Below, in pieces: positions 1 through 12,450 of a stretch of DNA of 64,000 bases. The DNA is taken from the NCBI RefSeq assembly GCF_032854445.1, contig NC_088295.1, positions 17,287,490-17,351,489 on the forward strand. The letters run 5' to 3'. The notes under the pieces are model-generated. The model had not been told where the DNA came from, did no database searches, and saw nothing but the letters and a program-made list of their open reading frames with translations. Origin of the DNA: Liolophura sinensis (taxonomy: Eukaryota; Mollusca; Polyplacophora; Chitonida; Chitonidae). The translations under genes were made by a program, and so were the position numbers. Each line of letters opens with the position of its first letter. Position 1 is the stretch's first letter.

Positions 1-1306
1 ACGTTAAATTACAACAAATAGTGACACTAAGTTGTTTTACGAGATCTAATTTGCAAATACATCAGGTATATTTTGAATGTTGATTAGTGTTGTTAACAGA
101 TAAGCTATTGCGCAGTATTGAAGCGATGGATAGTGCTGTGAGCAGTAAATATAGCTGTTATAAACAAACAACGGTTTTGCTCACTTGGTCCACCGATGCT
201 GTTAGGGAAGTGCTAGTCAACCTGAATGACGAATAAACAGTACATTAAACATGTTGATGGCTAGAGGAAATTGCATGGAAAGGGACGAAAGTAAAACTCA
301 GTCTATAAAAAAAATGACAGTCTATAAGCAAAGCTGTAACTGCTTCCTAATCGGCCGTATTCGCTGTTTAGAAGGCTTACAAACCTAATTTCCCGCATGC
401 ATCAATCCTTCCTGCATCCGTCTCTATAGGATATAAACAGATGAGAGAATATTTTATGTGACATACCGTTAAAGGTTGATACTTACATAGGTACAGTGGT
501 AATCCTGGTACCCGAGCTTTAACATTGTTTCAAATTTTATGCTATGCTATAAAGACAAATCACTTATTATATTGCTTACCCATGTTTTTCACAATGCATT
601 ACCCAAGACAACATTGGTCAAAGTTGTTTAACTGAGTGATCGATTGATTTCTAACGCGTTACTCGATAATATTTTACTCCCATACGACGGAGATGAGATT
701 CATTGGTGGGCAAATCTAAAGTGTCGTGTTATAGTAAACCATCTACTTTTCCCTCTTGTGATGCACACAAAGTCAGTTCAAGATTAATCTGCACGCTATA
801 TATCATTTAATACGATTGATCTGCAATAGATGGCGCGAATAAAACCACCCACAAGCTCTGTTAAGCACTCATTGTCGATAACTCGATAACTCAATTTCTC
901 GATAACAGTAGCTTTGGGGAATCTTGAAATCCCATGTATTGACGATGACATTAAACTAATACGGCAGGTTTCCGAGCAATGGTCAGACAAACATCATACA
1001 TCAGCTGCCATAACCCGTCCCGGGACATTTAGCTTGGCGAGAAAAGATACCTGTAAAATCCCTTGAGTTTTATTTTCCACTTTAGACTTTGTTTTCTTGA
1101 CAATGCAGATAAGCGATCGTCCTTAAGAACGATTGCATGGTTGTTTCTCGATGAACCTTGTGGGATGTTCATGCTAATCTTCAGGGCAGAAGATAATGGA
1201 AGAGTGCGTTGAAAGAATTCCTACGATCAAATGTAGTATGAGGAAATGTCATATAAGGAAAAATCATTTATATTTATAGGCTCCTCAAGACACCTTACAA
1301 AACAAT
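1..1306. other. AT-rich non-coding host sequence
   Basis: No reading frame here has recognisable protein features and I see no RNA gene. The one longer frame (796-990, minus) has no recognisable motif. This is ordinary intergenic or intronic sequence up to the foldback element. Confidence 0.6.
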
Positions 1307-1559
1307 AAGTAAAACACGTGAGTAAAGTTAGACTGTGGTTCGAAGTTAGCAGTTGGCTATTCAACTGGGGTAAGTGCTTGTTTCTGTAAATTATATATTC
1401 GGCTATATCTGCATTAATACTGCACCTGCAGACATCATACTTGGTACATTATTAACACTTTATGCGGGCTATCATGTCATGCCAAAAATTCTTGATTCTG
1501 ACACCAGGGCTCGCTCTGTGAACAGCAGTCTCAATAGCAATCTAGCCCATATTTTTATA

Positions 1560-1872
1560 AATACTGCGCCTACAGACATCATATTTCATACATTATTTAC
1601 ACTTAATGAGGACTATAACGTGATTCTAATAATTATCACTTCTGATAACAGGGGGCGCTTAGGTGAACAGGAGTCAAATAGCAGTATGGCTCATACCTCC
1701 ATAAATACTGCGCCTACAGACATCATATTTGGTACATTATTTACACTTAATGAGGACTATAACGTGATTCTAATAATTATCACTTCTGATAACAGGGGGC
1801 GCTTAGGTGAACAGCAGTCAAATAGCAGTATGGCGCATACCTCCATAAATACTGCACCTACAGACATCATGT
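1560..1872 (+). repeat. 144-bp tandem repeat in left arm of foldback element
   Basis: The string ACAGACATCAT recurs at about 1572, 1716 and 1860, a period of 144 bases. Because 144 is a multiple of three, a 166-codon frame (1374-1874) stays open and its product repeats itself every 48 residues. That frame is a by-product of the repeat and not a gene. Confidence 0.8.
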
Positions 1873-3040
1873 AATTTCCGATTCTGACACCAGGGGAGGG
1901 TTTAGGTGAACAGCAGTCTAAATAACAGTCTGGCCCATGTCTCCATAAATACTGCTCCTACAGACATCATACTTTGGTACCTTAATGACACTTAATGCAG
2001 GTTATCACGTGAGGCATGTAATTCTCGATTCTGACACCAGAGGGCGATGAAGGATCATACAATTTTTAATAATATCTTTTTAATTAGTACTGGCTGTACT
2101 CGAGTTAAGATAAATGTTAGATACGGAAGGTTTGTTCAAGAGTGATGAAGGCTAGTAGAATTAAGCCAGGAAAGCCTATCTCCACTGTCAGCCAGTTGGA
2201 GATTCTGTCTCCTTCGAATCTATTTAAAAGGTATCTATTTTTTTCTATAGAAAATGTATTGTAATTGAACATTATGTTACAGACACAAACAGGTTCTAAT
2301 TGGTTCTCCAACACCACTAAAAAAATTGCTTCAGAGATCTTTAACGGTCGACGTTAGGTGACGTCACACTAAGTTTACCAAAGAGTAAACTCAACAAAGA
2401 GTCACACTGAAATGTTCATCGAATTCTCAACACACGAACACAACTTGAAAAGACCTACAAGTCATTATTGTTTGACAGAAAATATTTTTTTAATTATGAA
2501 CAGTGTTACGGATAAAATAGTATATATTTGGTTTTGCGTCAGTATTCTCAACTTCCGACGTCAATGAAGACAAACAGACCTTTTATATCCACTCTAAACT
2601 CTACTGTCAACAAGCTTTAACGCCTTCACCAATAAGCTTTAGGATGATGTCCCACTGAGGTGTTTACAGAACTGCTGAGGGATCTTTTAACCGGCGTTTA
2701 CGTCTAAACCAGTACAAAATGGCGTGAAATGCTTTTACGTCAAATGACTGCTGACGTCAAACTGAGCTGTTAACTAGGCTGTTAACAGAACTATTTACTG
2801 GTTTTAAAGACTTAACCAGTTCGAAAAGGACAACTTTTAATACAGACACACACTGTTCATACTTGGTAATTAAACACAACTTAACAAACTGTACAATGTT
2901 GGGATATTGACATCCGACACCAGGTGGGGTTAAAATAAACAATTAACCCTGTTAACTGATCTGTAAAACGGCATTAACGCCTTAAGTTATATACACACAC
3001 AGATCTCAGACTTCATACACAAACATCACTTTACAGGGCC

Positions 3041-3043
<3 letters not shown>

Positions 3044-3138
<95 letters not shown>
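3044..3138. repeat. (TA)n microsatellite
   Basis: An almost uninterrupted run of TA dinucleotides lies between the centre and the right arm of the foldback element. Confidence 0.98.
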
Positions 3139-3139
<1 letters not shown>

Positions 3140-3570
3140 CCAAGTATGATGTCTGTAGGTGCAGTATTAATGGAGATATGGGCCAGACTGCTATTCACAG
3201 AAGTACCCTCTGGTGTCAGAATCGGGAATTATATGCCTCACGTGATAGCAGGTGTTAAGTATCATTAATGTACCAAGTATGATGTTTGTAGGCGCTGTAT
3301 TATTGGAAATATGGATCAGGCTGTTATTCAAAGAAGCGCCCCTGGTGTCACAATCGACAGTTATTGCCATCATGTGATAGCTCGCATTAATTGTCATTAA
3401 TGTACCATGTATGATGTTTGTAGGTGCAATATTTATGGAGATATGGGCCAGACTGCTATTCACAAAAGCCCCCCCCCCCCCCCCCCCCCCACCGTTGTCA
3501 GAATCATTTTAGGCATGACGTGATAGTCCGCATTAAGTGTCATTATTGTACAGAATATGATTTCTGTAGG
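3139..3570 (-). repeat. Tandem repeat in right arm of foldback element (about 132-146 bp)
   Basis: Units begin with ACCAAGTATGATGT or a close variant at 3139, 3272, 3404 and 3550, giving periods of about 132-146 bases. They are the reverse complement of the left-arm units. A run of about 20 C residues near 3470-3490 interrupts one unit. Confidence 0.75.
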
Positions 3571-4350
3571 TGCAGTATTTATTGCGATATAGCCGAACAT
3601 ATAATTTATAGAAATAAGGACTTGTCCCCGTTGAATACCTGACTGCTAACTGCGAACCGCAGTCTAACTCAAGTAAGTAAAACTTCGTTTAAAACATAAG
3701 TCTCTAGAAAGATGTGTAGAAAAAGCAGACAAGTGGTTTATGGGATTGCAGAGCGTTAGTGTGATCAGTTCTTACGTAGAGGAACACTCATCAGATAGTC
3801 TCTTTTATGGGAGCCGGCTGCTTCCATACTTTTGTAAGGAGATTTTCAGTGACAAATCTGACAGACATTTTAGGTATTTGAAGGGTGCAGTCAATACATA
3901 TCAAAAGCAGTAATCACCAAGACAAACGTCATACCCACTGGCAGAATGCAGGAGCAAAATCCGCTCAACAGAGACCAGTGCCTGTATAGATTATGTAATC
4001 TGCTGGGACATTCTGTTGCGTCGTTGTATACAGTAAGAGACACACGGGTATATCTTTTGTTTCGGTGTTGTAATAATGCCCTGAGTCCTTTAGAAGTGTG
4101 CAAAGTGAGCAAAAGTAAAACGGCCAAATATTATACACTACCCATGCTCGCTGTACCTCTTTTCCCCTGTCTACAGACTATCTGTGTCCAGGTAGCCGTG
4201 CAGAACTTAGGCAGGATACTGCTACGTGAATTCTTGATCTGTTTCGTTTGATTCACATTAATTTCCCACGCTGTTAACTTTTCGTCGAGAAATTAGCGCT
4301 TGTAATACTAATGTGTGAGTTGGGATCAAACATGCACCAACTGGGTAAGA

Positions 4351-4408
4351 TTTTTTATTTCTTTGTTTATTTATTTGATTTGTGTTTTACACAGTACTCA
4401 AGTACCAG
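4351..4408 (-). repeat. SINE-1 tail fragment (diverged)
   Basis: A TTTATTTATTTGATT run is followed by GTGTTTTACACAGTACTCAAG. This resembles the 3' tail of the common SINE-1 family (TTTATTTGATTGGTGTTTTACGCCGTACTCAAGAATATTTCAC) seen better at 27607. The copy is short and diverged. Confidence 0.5.
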
Positions 4409-6547
4409 AACTTGATCAGTGAGTCCTACAGATAATGGCATTTCTACTGTGAGGTCTGTTGCACTTTTCAGGAGTGCATGATACAAATATTTCAATAATG
4501 ACTGACATTTTTTTTTCAGCCGCAAGCTATTCCTGTCTTATACCAGGTAGGGCTCATCCCTTTCTGAGACAGAGCCATTTCGACAAGAATTTCCGTCGAT
4601 TTTACAGCTTTTCGGTGTGCACATTTTAAAACATGTGGCTAATACCGGTAGACCAAATAGGATGTTCCATGATAGGTTTGTAGGTCGTTGTGCATATAAT
4701 GTCCTCGATTGTATATATATTTTTAGGCCATCCGTCTGTCCGTCGGTATGTCAGTGGTGAGTCTGTCCGTCGGTCAGTTTAATAGTTGACATCCAACCCC
4801 TTAACATAAATCAATCACTTATCGAGGGGTCTGAGTGCAAGAGCACGTCGACTGTTTGCGAAATGTTTTTATCTGATTGCATGTGACTTAGTACCAGACT
4901 GAAATATTTGCACCTGGATGATTAGAGACTTCCTTTAAGCTAAGAACTTGTTCTGATCAGATTAATAAACATCCAATGCGTCTCTTGGTTCATTGGTTGA
5001 GGTAAGTATAGGGTCTCTCGGAAACGGTGCCAAGACATTAAATATCAAACTTTGAATACATCCTAAAACACCATTAAATGTATTTGTATATTGGTGACAG
5101 CTGCATTGTTAATCGCGTTGGGCAAACCTACATTGATGGTTACCCAGAAAAAAATGCGCAAGAATTCACACCTCCGTTCACTCACGGCAACATCTTCGCG
5201 GAAGAAGTCATTCTTTACAAGGTGTGTAATTATGTATTCGTGGAAGCCTGTATAATGACAAATTCTGTTGGACAGGACTGCAATCAATTAAATTTCCCTT
5301 TTTCACACCACATATGTTGTTTAGAAGTTGATGGAAATATTTCGTCTTTCCATCTTGCTGTTTCTCTCCAGAATTTATTTGAACATTTCTTCAAATGCCC
5401 AAGGACTGGATGCATGTTTATGAGGGGTAAAATTAACATTCAGTCGAGAATATATCATTTTCTTAAACTTAAGCTGTGTCTGTTGTTTTAACTTCTTAAA
5501 GCACCTGGTCGCGTCTTCTTAAAACACCTGGTTACATTGTTTTCATCGCATTGCTTGTTGAATATGATGACAACACAGTATCTTGAGTAATAGTCATGTA
5601 ATTTCCACTGAAGAGCCCATGGTGATTAACCATCTACCATCTGAGCTCACTTGTGACTGAACACATACGGCTCATAACGTCTTGTACAAGGCCACATTAT
5701 TAATACTGTGCAGCCAATCATGTACAGAGCAGACTTACGTCATCTCCTTCATCACCTTAACACTCATGTGAGGACGGAATGTGAAGTTGTCAGTCACACA
5801 AAGATCATGACCAACTATTGACACTTCCGCAACGGATTATTAACCATCGTATTTGACTTGTCGCATTGCCTCAGTCGACCATTTCTCACAATGGCGTGAA
5901 CATAAGTGTGGAAATCAAATGCGTGTAGTGATAGGCTTTCGTGGGCACCAAACATGGATACACATCTAATAGTGCTTCATTAACTGAACAGTAAACTGAT
6001 GATCTGTATAGGTTTTAAAAAATTCGTATACAACAACCTCTCTGAATATCTAACTTTGCAGGATTTATACGAAACCACAGACTATGCAGGACGTACGTCT
6101 TACCATCGCGTAAAGACCACAACGGTTGCGTCTCATGCCGACCTGACCACAAGAGGGGTAGTTCCAATTTTGATATTGAGAATTATGCTTATTTTGGATA
6201 AAAATCTACCGAAGAATTTTGTATATGGCGTATACATATCTCGCCTTGTAGCATTTGTCAGATACGTTGTGTGTTTTGTGACTATTTCAAATCAACCTCA
6301 CAAGCTATTACTGCAAACAACTAGTGTGTCAATGACATTCCATCATCCATTTCTGGGATTTTACAGGGAGTACAATTCCCTTCTAAGTAAATACGGACAG
6401 AGTGTCCTGTCATTCTACTTCACAGTAACCTCAAACCCGGGGCTAAAGGGGCTGTATATTCATGGTGTTAACGGGTATACTCTGGTATATCTCTATGCCT
6501 AGATTTAAAAGCTGGCCACTTGCTGGAAACAGGACACCCCGATAAAT

Positions 6548-6650
6548 ATTTATCTATTTATTTGTTTGTTTATTTGTTTATTTATTTGATTGGCGTTTAC
6601 GCGTACTCAAGAGTATTGCATTTAGACGACGGCGGCCAGCATTATCTTGA
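6548..6650 (-). repeat. SINE-1 tail fragment
   Basis: The TTTG/TTTA run, GATTGGCGTTTACGCGTACTCAAG and GACGACGGCGGCCAGCATTAT match the conserved 3' part of SINE-1. The tRNA-like head is missing. Confidence 0.75.
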
Positions 6651-7347
6651 CAAGAAACAGAAAAGAGGACACCGGAATACAGTGCACATTTACTAAAACA
6701 ACAATATACCATTTCCAATGGTTTACTTACTACAGTTAGTATGCATACCGCCACTGTATGCGGAATGTAACACAATTAAACAACATCTTAATTTTCTTAA
6801 AAATACATTTGAATGAGTAATGAATAAGTGAATACATCTCGATGTTTCTTTATTCTTTCGGTTCACTTTATTTCGATATACTGACAACGAGGCTACCAGA
6901 CGTTGACTGTACTTTGTGTCCGACATTGATTACCACCCTTGTATTTTTAGAGTTAAAAGCGTAGGCACAGCATCATATGCCCACCTCGTTTTTTTATTAC
7001 AAGTGCTGTTTATAAAGAGAGGACACTATTTCTTGCAGATAATTTATATTTATAAAATAGTAATGCATCCTAATCGAAAGAGTGCTTCTAAAACATATTA
7101 AACACACATTGGCAGGATGTTAAGTTTTAGCTGGCACTGTTGACACCATACACATCACAGCTGAGTGCCTTTCAAGATACCACAATGTGGTGATGCAATG
7201 ATGCAGTGTTTTTATCTCTGGGGCTTTCGCCAACTCAAACCTAATGGCTTATTGTCCAACAACAAAACATTTAACCCAGGCAATGCGATTTGCGACCAGC
7301 GTAAATAACTGGATTACAGACAATCCATCAGAACAGTCACTAGACGC

Positions 7348-8114
7348 TGTTACGACTCAAACTGCCTGTATTATAAAGAGATGTCTTGTTCGAAATACAC
7401 GACAGTTTAGCCGCATAAAAAAGTAACCAAAACCAGCAGATTTTATTTTACAACAATTTATTAGGTTTAACAAGAACAGATAACAAGACTTATACAAATA
7501 CTAAAGTGCTTAAGTTTAACAAGAAAGGATAGCAATATCTATACAAATACTACTGCACTTAGATGTACAACGGTGTCAAATCCAAACGGACGCATATATT
7601 CCACAATGCTGAAAACCACACAGGCGTAAATGCACAGAGGCAATATTGATAAGAGGGAAAATTCACAGTATAACTGAGTGTATGACGAAATATACACAAA
7701 ATTCCACAGATAGGGTTCGTGTACTAATAAGCACTGTGTACACAAGAGAACAAATTAAGTATACAAGTTCAGACTGAACAAGTGCTCGGTGGAGATATGA
7801 TATTAGAAAGCCAGAGGCTATAAAGACACCAAAATTCAGCACAAATGGCCCACTAAAGTAACACACAGCGAAAGCATCCAAAACTCTCGATAATTCTCCT
7901 TTCTCCCCTTTGACCTGCTTTCATAGGTCTTATATAGACTGGTGGAATTTTCTAGAATAAGAAAATTCTTGAACGCTTGTTGTAAACGAACAGGCCCCGA
8001 ACTGAGCGCATTCTGGAATATTCTAAGGCAGAGGCAGACAGCAGGCCCTGAACTCTGCATATGTAAACAGTGGCAAGCTAAATTTAGAAGCTGACGGCAG
8101 TTGTTCACATAACA
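7348..8114 (-). mobile_element. Solo LTR, copy 1 (minus orientation), 767 bp
   Basis: Read on the minus strand, the block starts TGTTATGTG and ends GTAACA, the TG...CA termini of a long terminal repeat. It has a TATATAAG box (complement at 7929-7936) and polyadenylation signals near its 3' end. ACGC occurs directly on both sides (7344-7347 and 8115-8118), a 4-bp target duplication. It matches 31863-32616 in the opposite orientation over its whole length. No gag or pol lies next to it, so it is a solo LTR left by LTR-LTR recombination. A 4-bp duplication would suit a Gypsy-type or BEL-type element; which one cannot be told from the LTR alone. Confidence 0.8.
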
Positions 8115-11100
8115 ACGCACAAGTATCACGTCAGATTATTTCCGTGCACCCGTCTACATGCCAGCATAATTGTAACCAAATCAACATGCAGTGTTATCAA
8201 TAGTATTCATTGGGCAGAAAATGACACATCTGAAGGCCGAATCGCGCAATTTTTAAATATTTATTTCCAGAGGAGACCCTATATATATATATATGTCCAT
8301 TCAACATTCTAATTATGTTTAATGGACCGCCTCACAACATACATGTAATGGTTATGCTCATGTCTTACCGATGGTCATCTCAGCACTTGTGGTAGATACT
8401 GCTTATTTCACCGACTGGCTCCAATAAAATGACAACAGACTACATCAAGAACACATCTGTTGTCAGTGTTCGACCAGTGTTATCTGATGTACGTACTCTC
8501 TATAACTTCGTCCCAGACTCATCTATCATCTCGTCTACACTTACCAATACCGAGACATTTCCACAACATGTACATGTTAAGATATTGAACTTGGAGATAG
8601 AGAACTTCCATTCGCTGTTCAACAGCATATGCTCTGTTTCCTTTCATGGCATGATGAACGAGATACATGTACATATTCTGGCACATCCGTGGGGCGAAAA
8701 TAGATCTGAAAACAATCAGTGTATGGTCTCTGAAACATGATTGTTTTCAGACTGTATAGACATTAAAATAAGCGATCGTTCAGACATCTAGCTGTATTAG
8801 AATGCGTTTGTGCACCTTTTACACAGAGGGGGAAATTAACAGTTTATGGATGTTTGATATTTAAATGAATGTGGAATGAAATCCACTATAACCATGTGAG
8901 ATTTTAGCATGTATATATTTTTGGGATATTTTTGTTGATTCCATTTAACAAAATGCCAAAAAACATGGTGGAATGTAGTGACAAGATGTGAGTATAATAT
9001 GCATTAATAAGACTAAGCCCACAAAAGATTCTTCAAACACAGCAACGCAGAAAGCTGTTATTGCGATGAGAACAATTAATCATTGTTCTTATGTGCTCCA
9101 GTTGGCCCTTGCCATTTTCTTAATTTCTTTCAACAGCCATTTTTCATACTAAATAGGTTAAGTATGCCTAAATCATGCATTTATAATTTGAGCAGTCTCT
9201 TTGTTTGGGCTTTGTGGTAACAAGATTACCCATACCCGGACAAAAATCCGGATGTAGAAACACAAGCAACGGGAATTTACAAGAATTCCTGCATGGCGTA
9301 TGTGAGATAAATAAGGTGCGCCTTGGTTGAAGCATTAGTTATCGTATAAACTCAATGATTTGCTTATGCTAACGGCACTATCATTTTCAAAGAGGAGTAA
9401 CAATGTACGTGTACAATGGGTGTCTTGTAAAGACATGCCTATTTCTCATGTTACACGAGATTTTATTTTGTACTTAACGCAGCCTACAAAGCAAAGTATA
9501 TATCCGTGCCAAACAGGCGCTGAATTATAAACCGATGGTAGCGATTTCACGTAAAAGCCAATTCCGACCGATACATCACACATGTCTATATGTCTAAGAG
9601 ACGGAGAAACGGATTAATCTGATGCAGAATCCTTGCTGAAGCGGAACTCTGCCCACTGCTAAAAGCTACATTAATTATCTTGTCAGATTTACATAAACTT
9701 GGCCTTCTCCTCTCAGACATACGTATTTCACTTCAACCACAAACGGCCCAGGGAACAAAAGAAGAAGTTCAATGACCAGAGTTTGGATCAGATCCAACTA
9801 TAAGTTGACGTATGTAGGGAAACGAATCACTGGAACGTCACTGTAGTTTCTGGAACGTTGGTAATCATCTGTATATTGATATGCAATTTCTTTTTATTAA
9901 GAAACGAGTACAGACCGGAACTATAGATATATCCTTTATAACCTTTCATTTTGGGTGAAATAAAGTAAATTTTTTTTGATTGGCGATATTAATCTGTATA
10001 GTACGTGTTGCATACTACTTGGTACCATTGAATTTAAAATGGTACCTTGACCGTTGGTTCTAATATATCTTGCCAGACTTGCCAACCACAGCACGGCCAA
10101 AGAGTCACTATGATCGTTCTAAAGCTTAGAATGTCTCTGATTTGCTATCTCTCGACGCACGCGAAGAGTAAAAGAAGTACGCCAAGAATGTGTTGTTTTC
10201 TACGGGCGACTTGATAATGTATAGAATGAATGACAACGATACATTACAGGCAAAATGCCCGGAACGAAACTACATAACCTCGCTGCTCCCTTAGTCTGAC
10301 TCGCGTGACTCCACCATCATACGGTCAGTGGAAGTCACGGGATAAGCTCTAAACAGTTGCTTTACATCATTTACTACCTGTGTCTTTCTCAAGGCTAAAG
10401 CCTGTGGTATGCCAACGATTTCTTGCCTGAGGTGTATGATCATACGCAAATTACACTGCCATACGAAAGACTAAGTGAGCCATTTTAGTCTTTAGAAAGT
10501 CTTTTATGTCTAGACGATGGCTTCCGGTCACGTCCGATATGGGGTTTATCTAACAGCACCAAACCGGACGTCCTGACCCATTGGCTTCTGACTATCGCAG
10601 TGTGGCCCGTAACAGCTTGTGGGTTGGGGAACGGATGTTGGGAATTAGATTGGTGGAAGGTTAGTGAGGACAGCGAAAATAATCATGACTAATTTATGAA
10701 CTTAACAAAATGTAGAAAGTCAATAAAGTTTGGCATTTGCAGGTCATCTTAAAATCACATGGTGTATACTTAAGAAAATCTGACCTTTCTCAGATTTCTC
10801 ATCTACCCATAATCTTAACGGTCCAGAGGTCAAGAGATCTCGCGTACAGCGAGAAATGCTCAACATGTAAATAAATGTTATTAATGTTTATCATAACAAG
10901 TGCAAATCTTAAAAAATGTACTCGGGAAATTTGTCTATTTACCCATTAGATTGGGATTTAACGTCATACATAAGAATACTTAATTTCTAAGTACAGTTTT
11001 ATAGATAGAGGAAATTGCAGTGCCCTAGCAAACTTGCATTTGGTAATAAATTCACAATATTTCACACATATAGCGCTGATACACTGCAGGTTGATATTTT

Positions 11101-12029
11101 AAGCCTAGCACCAAATGAAGAGGGCAGTTTGGGAAGATAGCTGTGCTTGCTTTTATTATATTAAGGCATATGAATGCGTCCGTCTTCTGGTGTCAATTCC
11201 ACGAAGCGATATTGACCTAAGTCAAGATTTTGAAGTTTTATGCAACGTGGAGAAAGGCCCAAACAAGTTGAAATTGCATGAGTTTTGTCTTAACATTTGG
11301 TAGACTTATCCAAGAAAACCTAATAAAGTCATAACAGCCTTAAAGGCTCGTCCAGCTTAAACCCTAGTATAATGGTTTGAGAACGTTCCTATTCCGGACG
11401 AGGTATTTTTTTTTTCACTTTATACTAATCAGATAGAAGGGAACACAGCAGGGAATTTATATCTATGAAAAGCAAAGTAGCCCAGAAATCGCAACAAGGC
11501 AAAGTAAAGTCTACTACACTTTCAAGAGCTGAACCGCCTCTTCGTTCGATTTGCATTTGATCTTGACACGTGTGCCGTATGGTCCACTTCGTAGCTTCCT
11601 GTTCTTGACGTTCACTAGTCAGCATATTCACTGCCATTCATGCTGTTCGGCAAGCAACAATTGACTGCTTCTTGTCCCGGACGATGTTTGCAATGATTTC
11701 CCCATAGACCAAACCAGCGGTAAAGTGTCACGTCTGACATCAACATATGAGTTTGATAGTCAGTGACTACATTGTCCACTATGTCCCAAGAGAATCCACG
11801 TGGCATTACCAGATGCCAGATCTATCAGGATAAAATATATGTCGATTACTTACTTCCTCACATCAGACCATGAAAAGCCGTGCACTCGTCCAGATCCCCA
11901 CGGGTGCAACTCGGCTTCACTCTGATATAGTCCCTTGATGATGCTTTAACCCATCACCGCTGTATACTCACTAGATGTAATTACACACAAGGCTCCTTAC
12001 CCGAAAGTGACCGTTGTGATCTACACCAT
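8115..12029. other. Host sequence without a recognisable gene
   Basis: Short frames only, such as 8429-8740 (plus, 103 codons), none with a motif I recognise. A short TA run lies at about 8281-8294. I see no other structure in this stretch. Confidence 0.55.
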
Positions 12030-12450
12030 ACCATTTTCTCTGCCGTGTAAGCGTTTTCTCAACGATGTCAACGTTTTCTCTGTGGTGGAAAGGTTTACAC
12101 TGCAGTTGAAAGGTTTTCGCCGCATTGGAAACGCACGTGACACTTAGCCTCGATAGCCTCTATCTGACTTAGCATCCCAGGAAGCGTATGTTCGTCAGAT
12201 CAAAGATGACGAATATCTCAGATTGAGGCTTAGTGTTACGTGGATTTTCACCACAGTGCAAAGATTTACACCGCGGAGAAAACCTTTCCATCTCGGAGAA
12301 AGCCTTTGCACCACGGCGGAAACCTTTTCCCCCACGGAGAAAACCTATGCACTGAGGAGACAACCGTGGAGAAAACGTTTACATCGCGGAGAAAACGCTT
12401 AAACCGCGGAGAAAATGTTTACACTGCGGAGAAAACGTTTTTCAATGTTT
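12030..12450. mobile_element. Small hairpin element with 18-bp repeat arms
   Basis: The right arm (about 12240-12445) is a run of diverged copies of an 18-base unit close to CCGCGGAGAAAACGTTTA. The left arm (about 12040-12135) contains the complement of the same unit (CGTTTTCTC and variants). Between them the inner sequences are also inverted: CACGTGACACTTAGCCTC at about 12131 faces GAGGCTTAGTGTTACGTGG at about 12225. The whole stretch can fold into one hairpin, like a foldback MITE. I could not identify a target duplication. The frame at 12240-12506 is a product of the 18-base (six-codon) period. Confidence 0.65.

Larger units (their letters stand above)
1307..3683. mobile_element. Foldback/MULE-like non-autonomous DNA transposon with 9-bp target duplication
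   Basis: The ends are inverted copies of each other. The left arm contains AGTTAGACTGTGGTTCG (about 1326-1342) and the right arm has its complement at about 3653-3669, and the similarity runs inward for hundreds of bases. Both arms are made of tandem units carrying the shared core TACAGACATCAT or its complement. The 9-mer AAGTAAAAC stands in direct orientation immediately outside both ends (1307-1315 and 3675-3683) and reads as a target site duplication, which leaves an element of 1316-3674. Long internally repeated inverted arms define foldback elements, and a 9-bp duplication is typical of Mutator-like elements. No transposase is present, so it is non-autonomous. The centre (about 2050-3043) shows no coding capacity. 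Class assignment is inference; the inverted arms and direct 9-mer are seen directly. Confidence 0.75.
3684..7347. other. Host sequence without a recognisable gene
   Basis: The frames at 5078-5491 (plus, 137 codons) and 5999-6502 (plus, 167 codons) show no domain or signal I recognise. Part of the second (about 6205-6300) is similar to 63180-63300, which marks it as a dispersed repeat. Two SINE-tail fragments are listed separately. Confidence 0.55.

Noticed and set aside
1374-1874. 166-codon frame with a repeated protein
   Set aside because: The 144-bp tandem repeat is a multiple of three, so the frame stays open by construction.
5078-6502. Two open frames of 137 and 167 codons
   Set aside because: Part of the second matches a dispersed repeat at 63180-63300, and neither has a recognisable domain.
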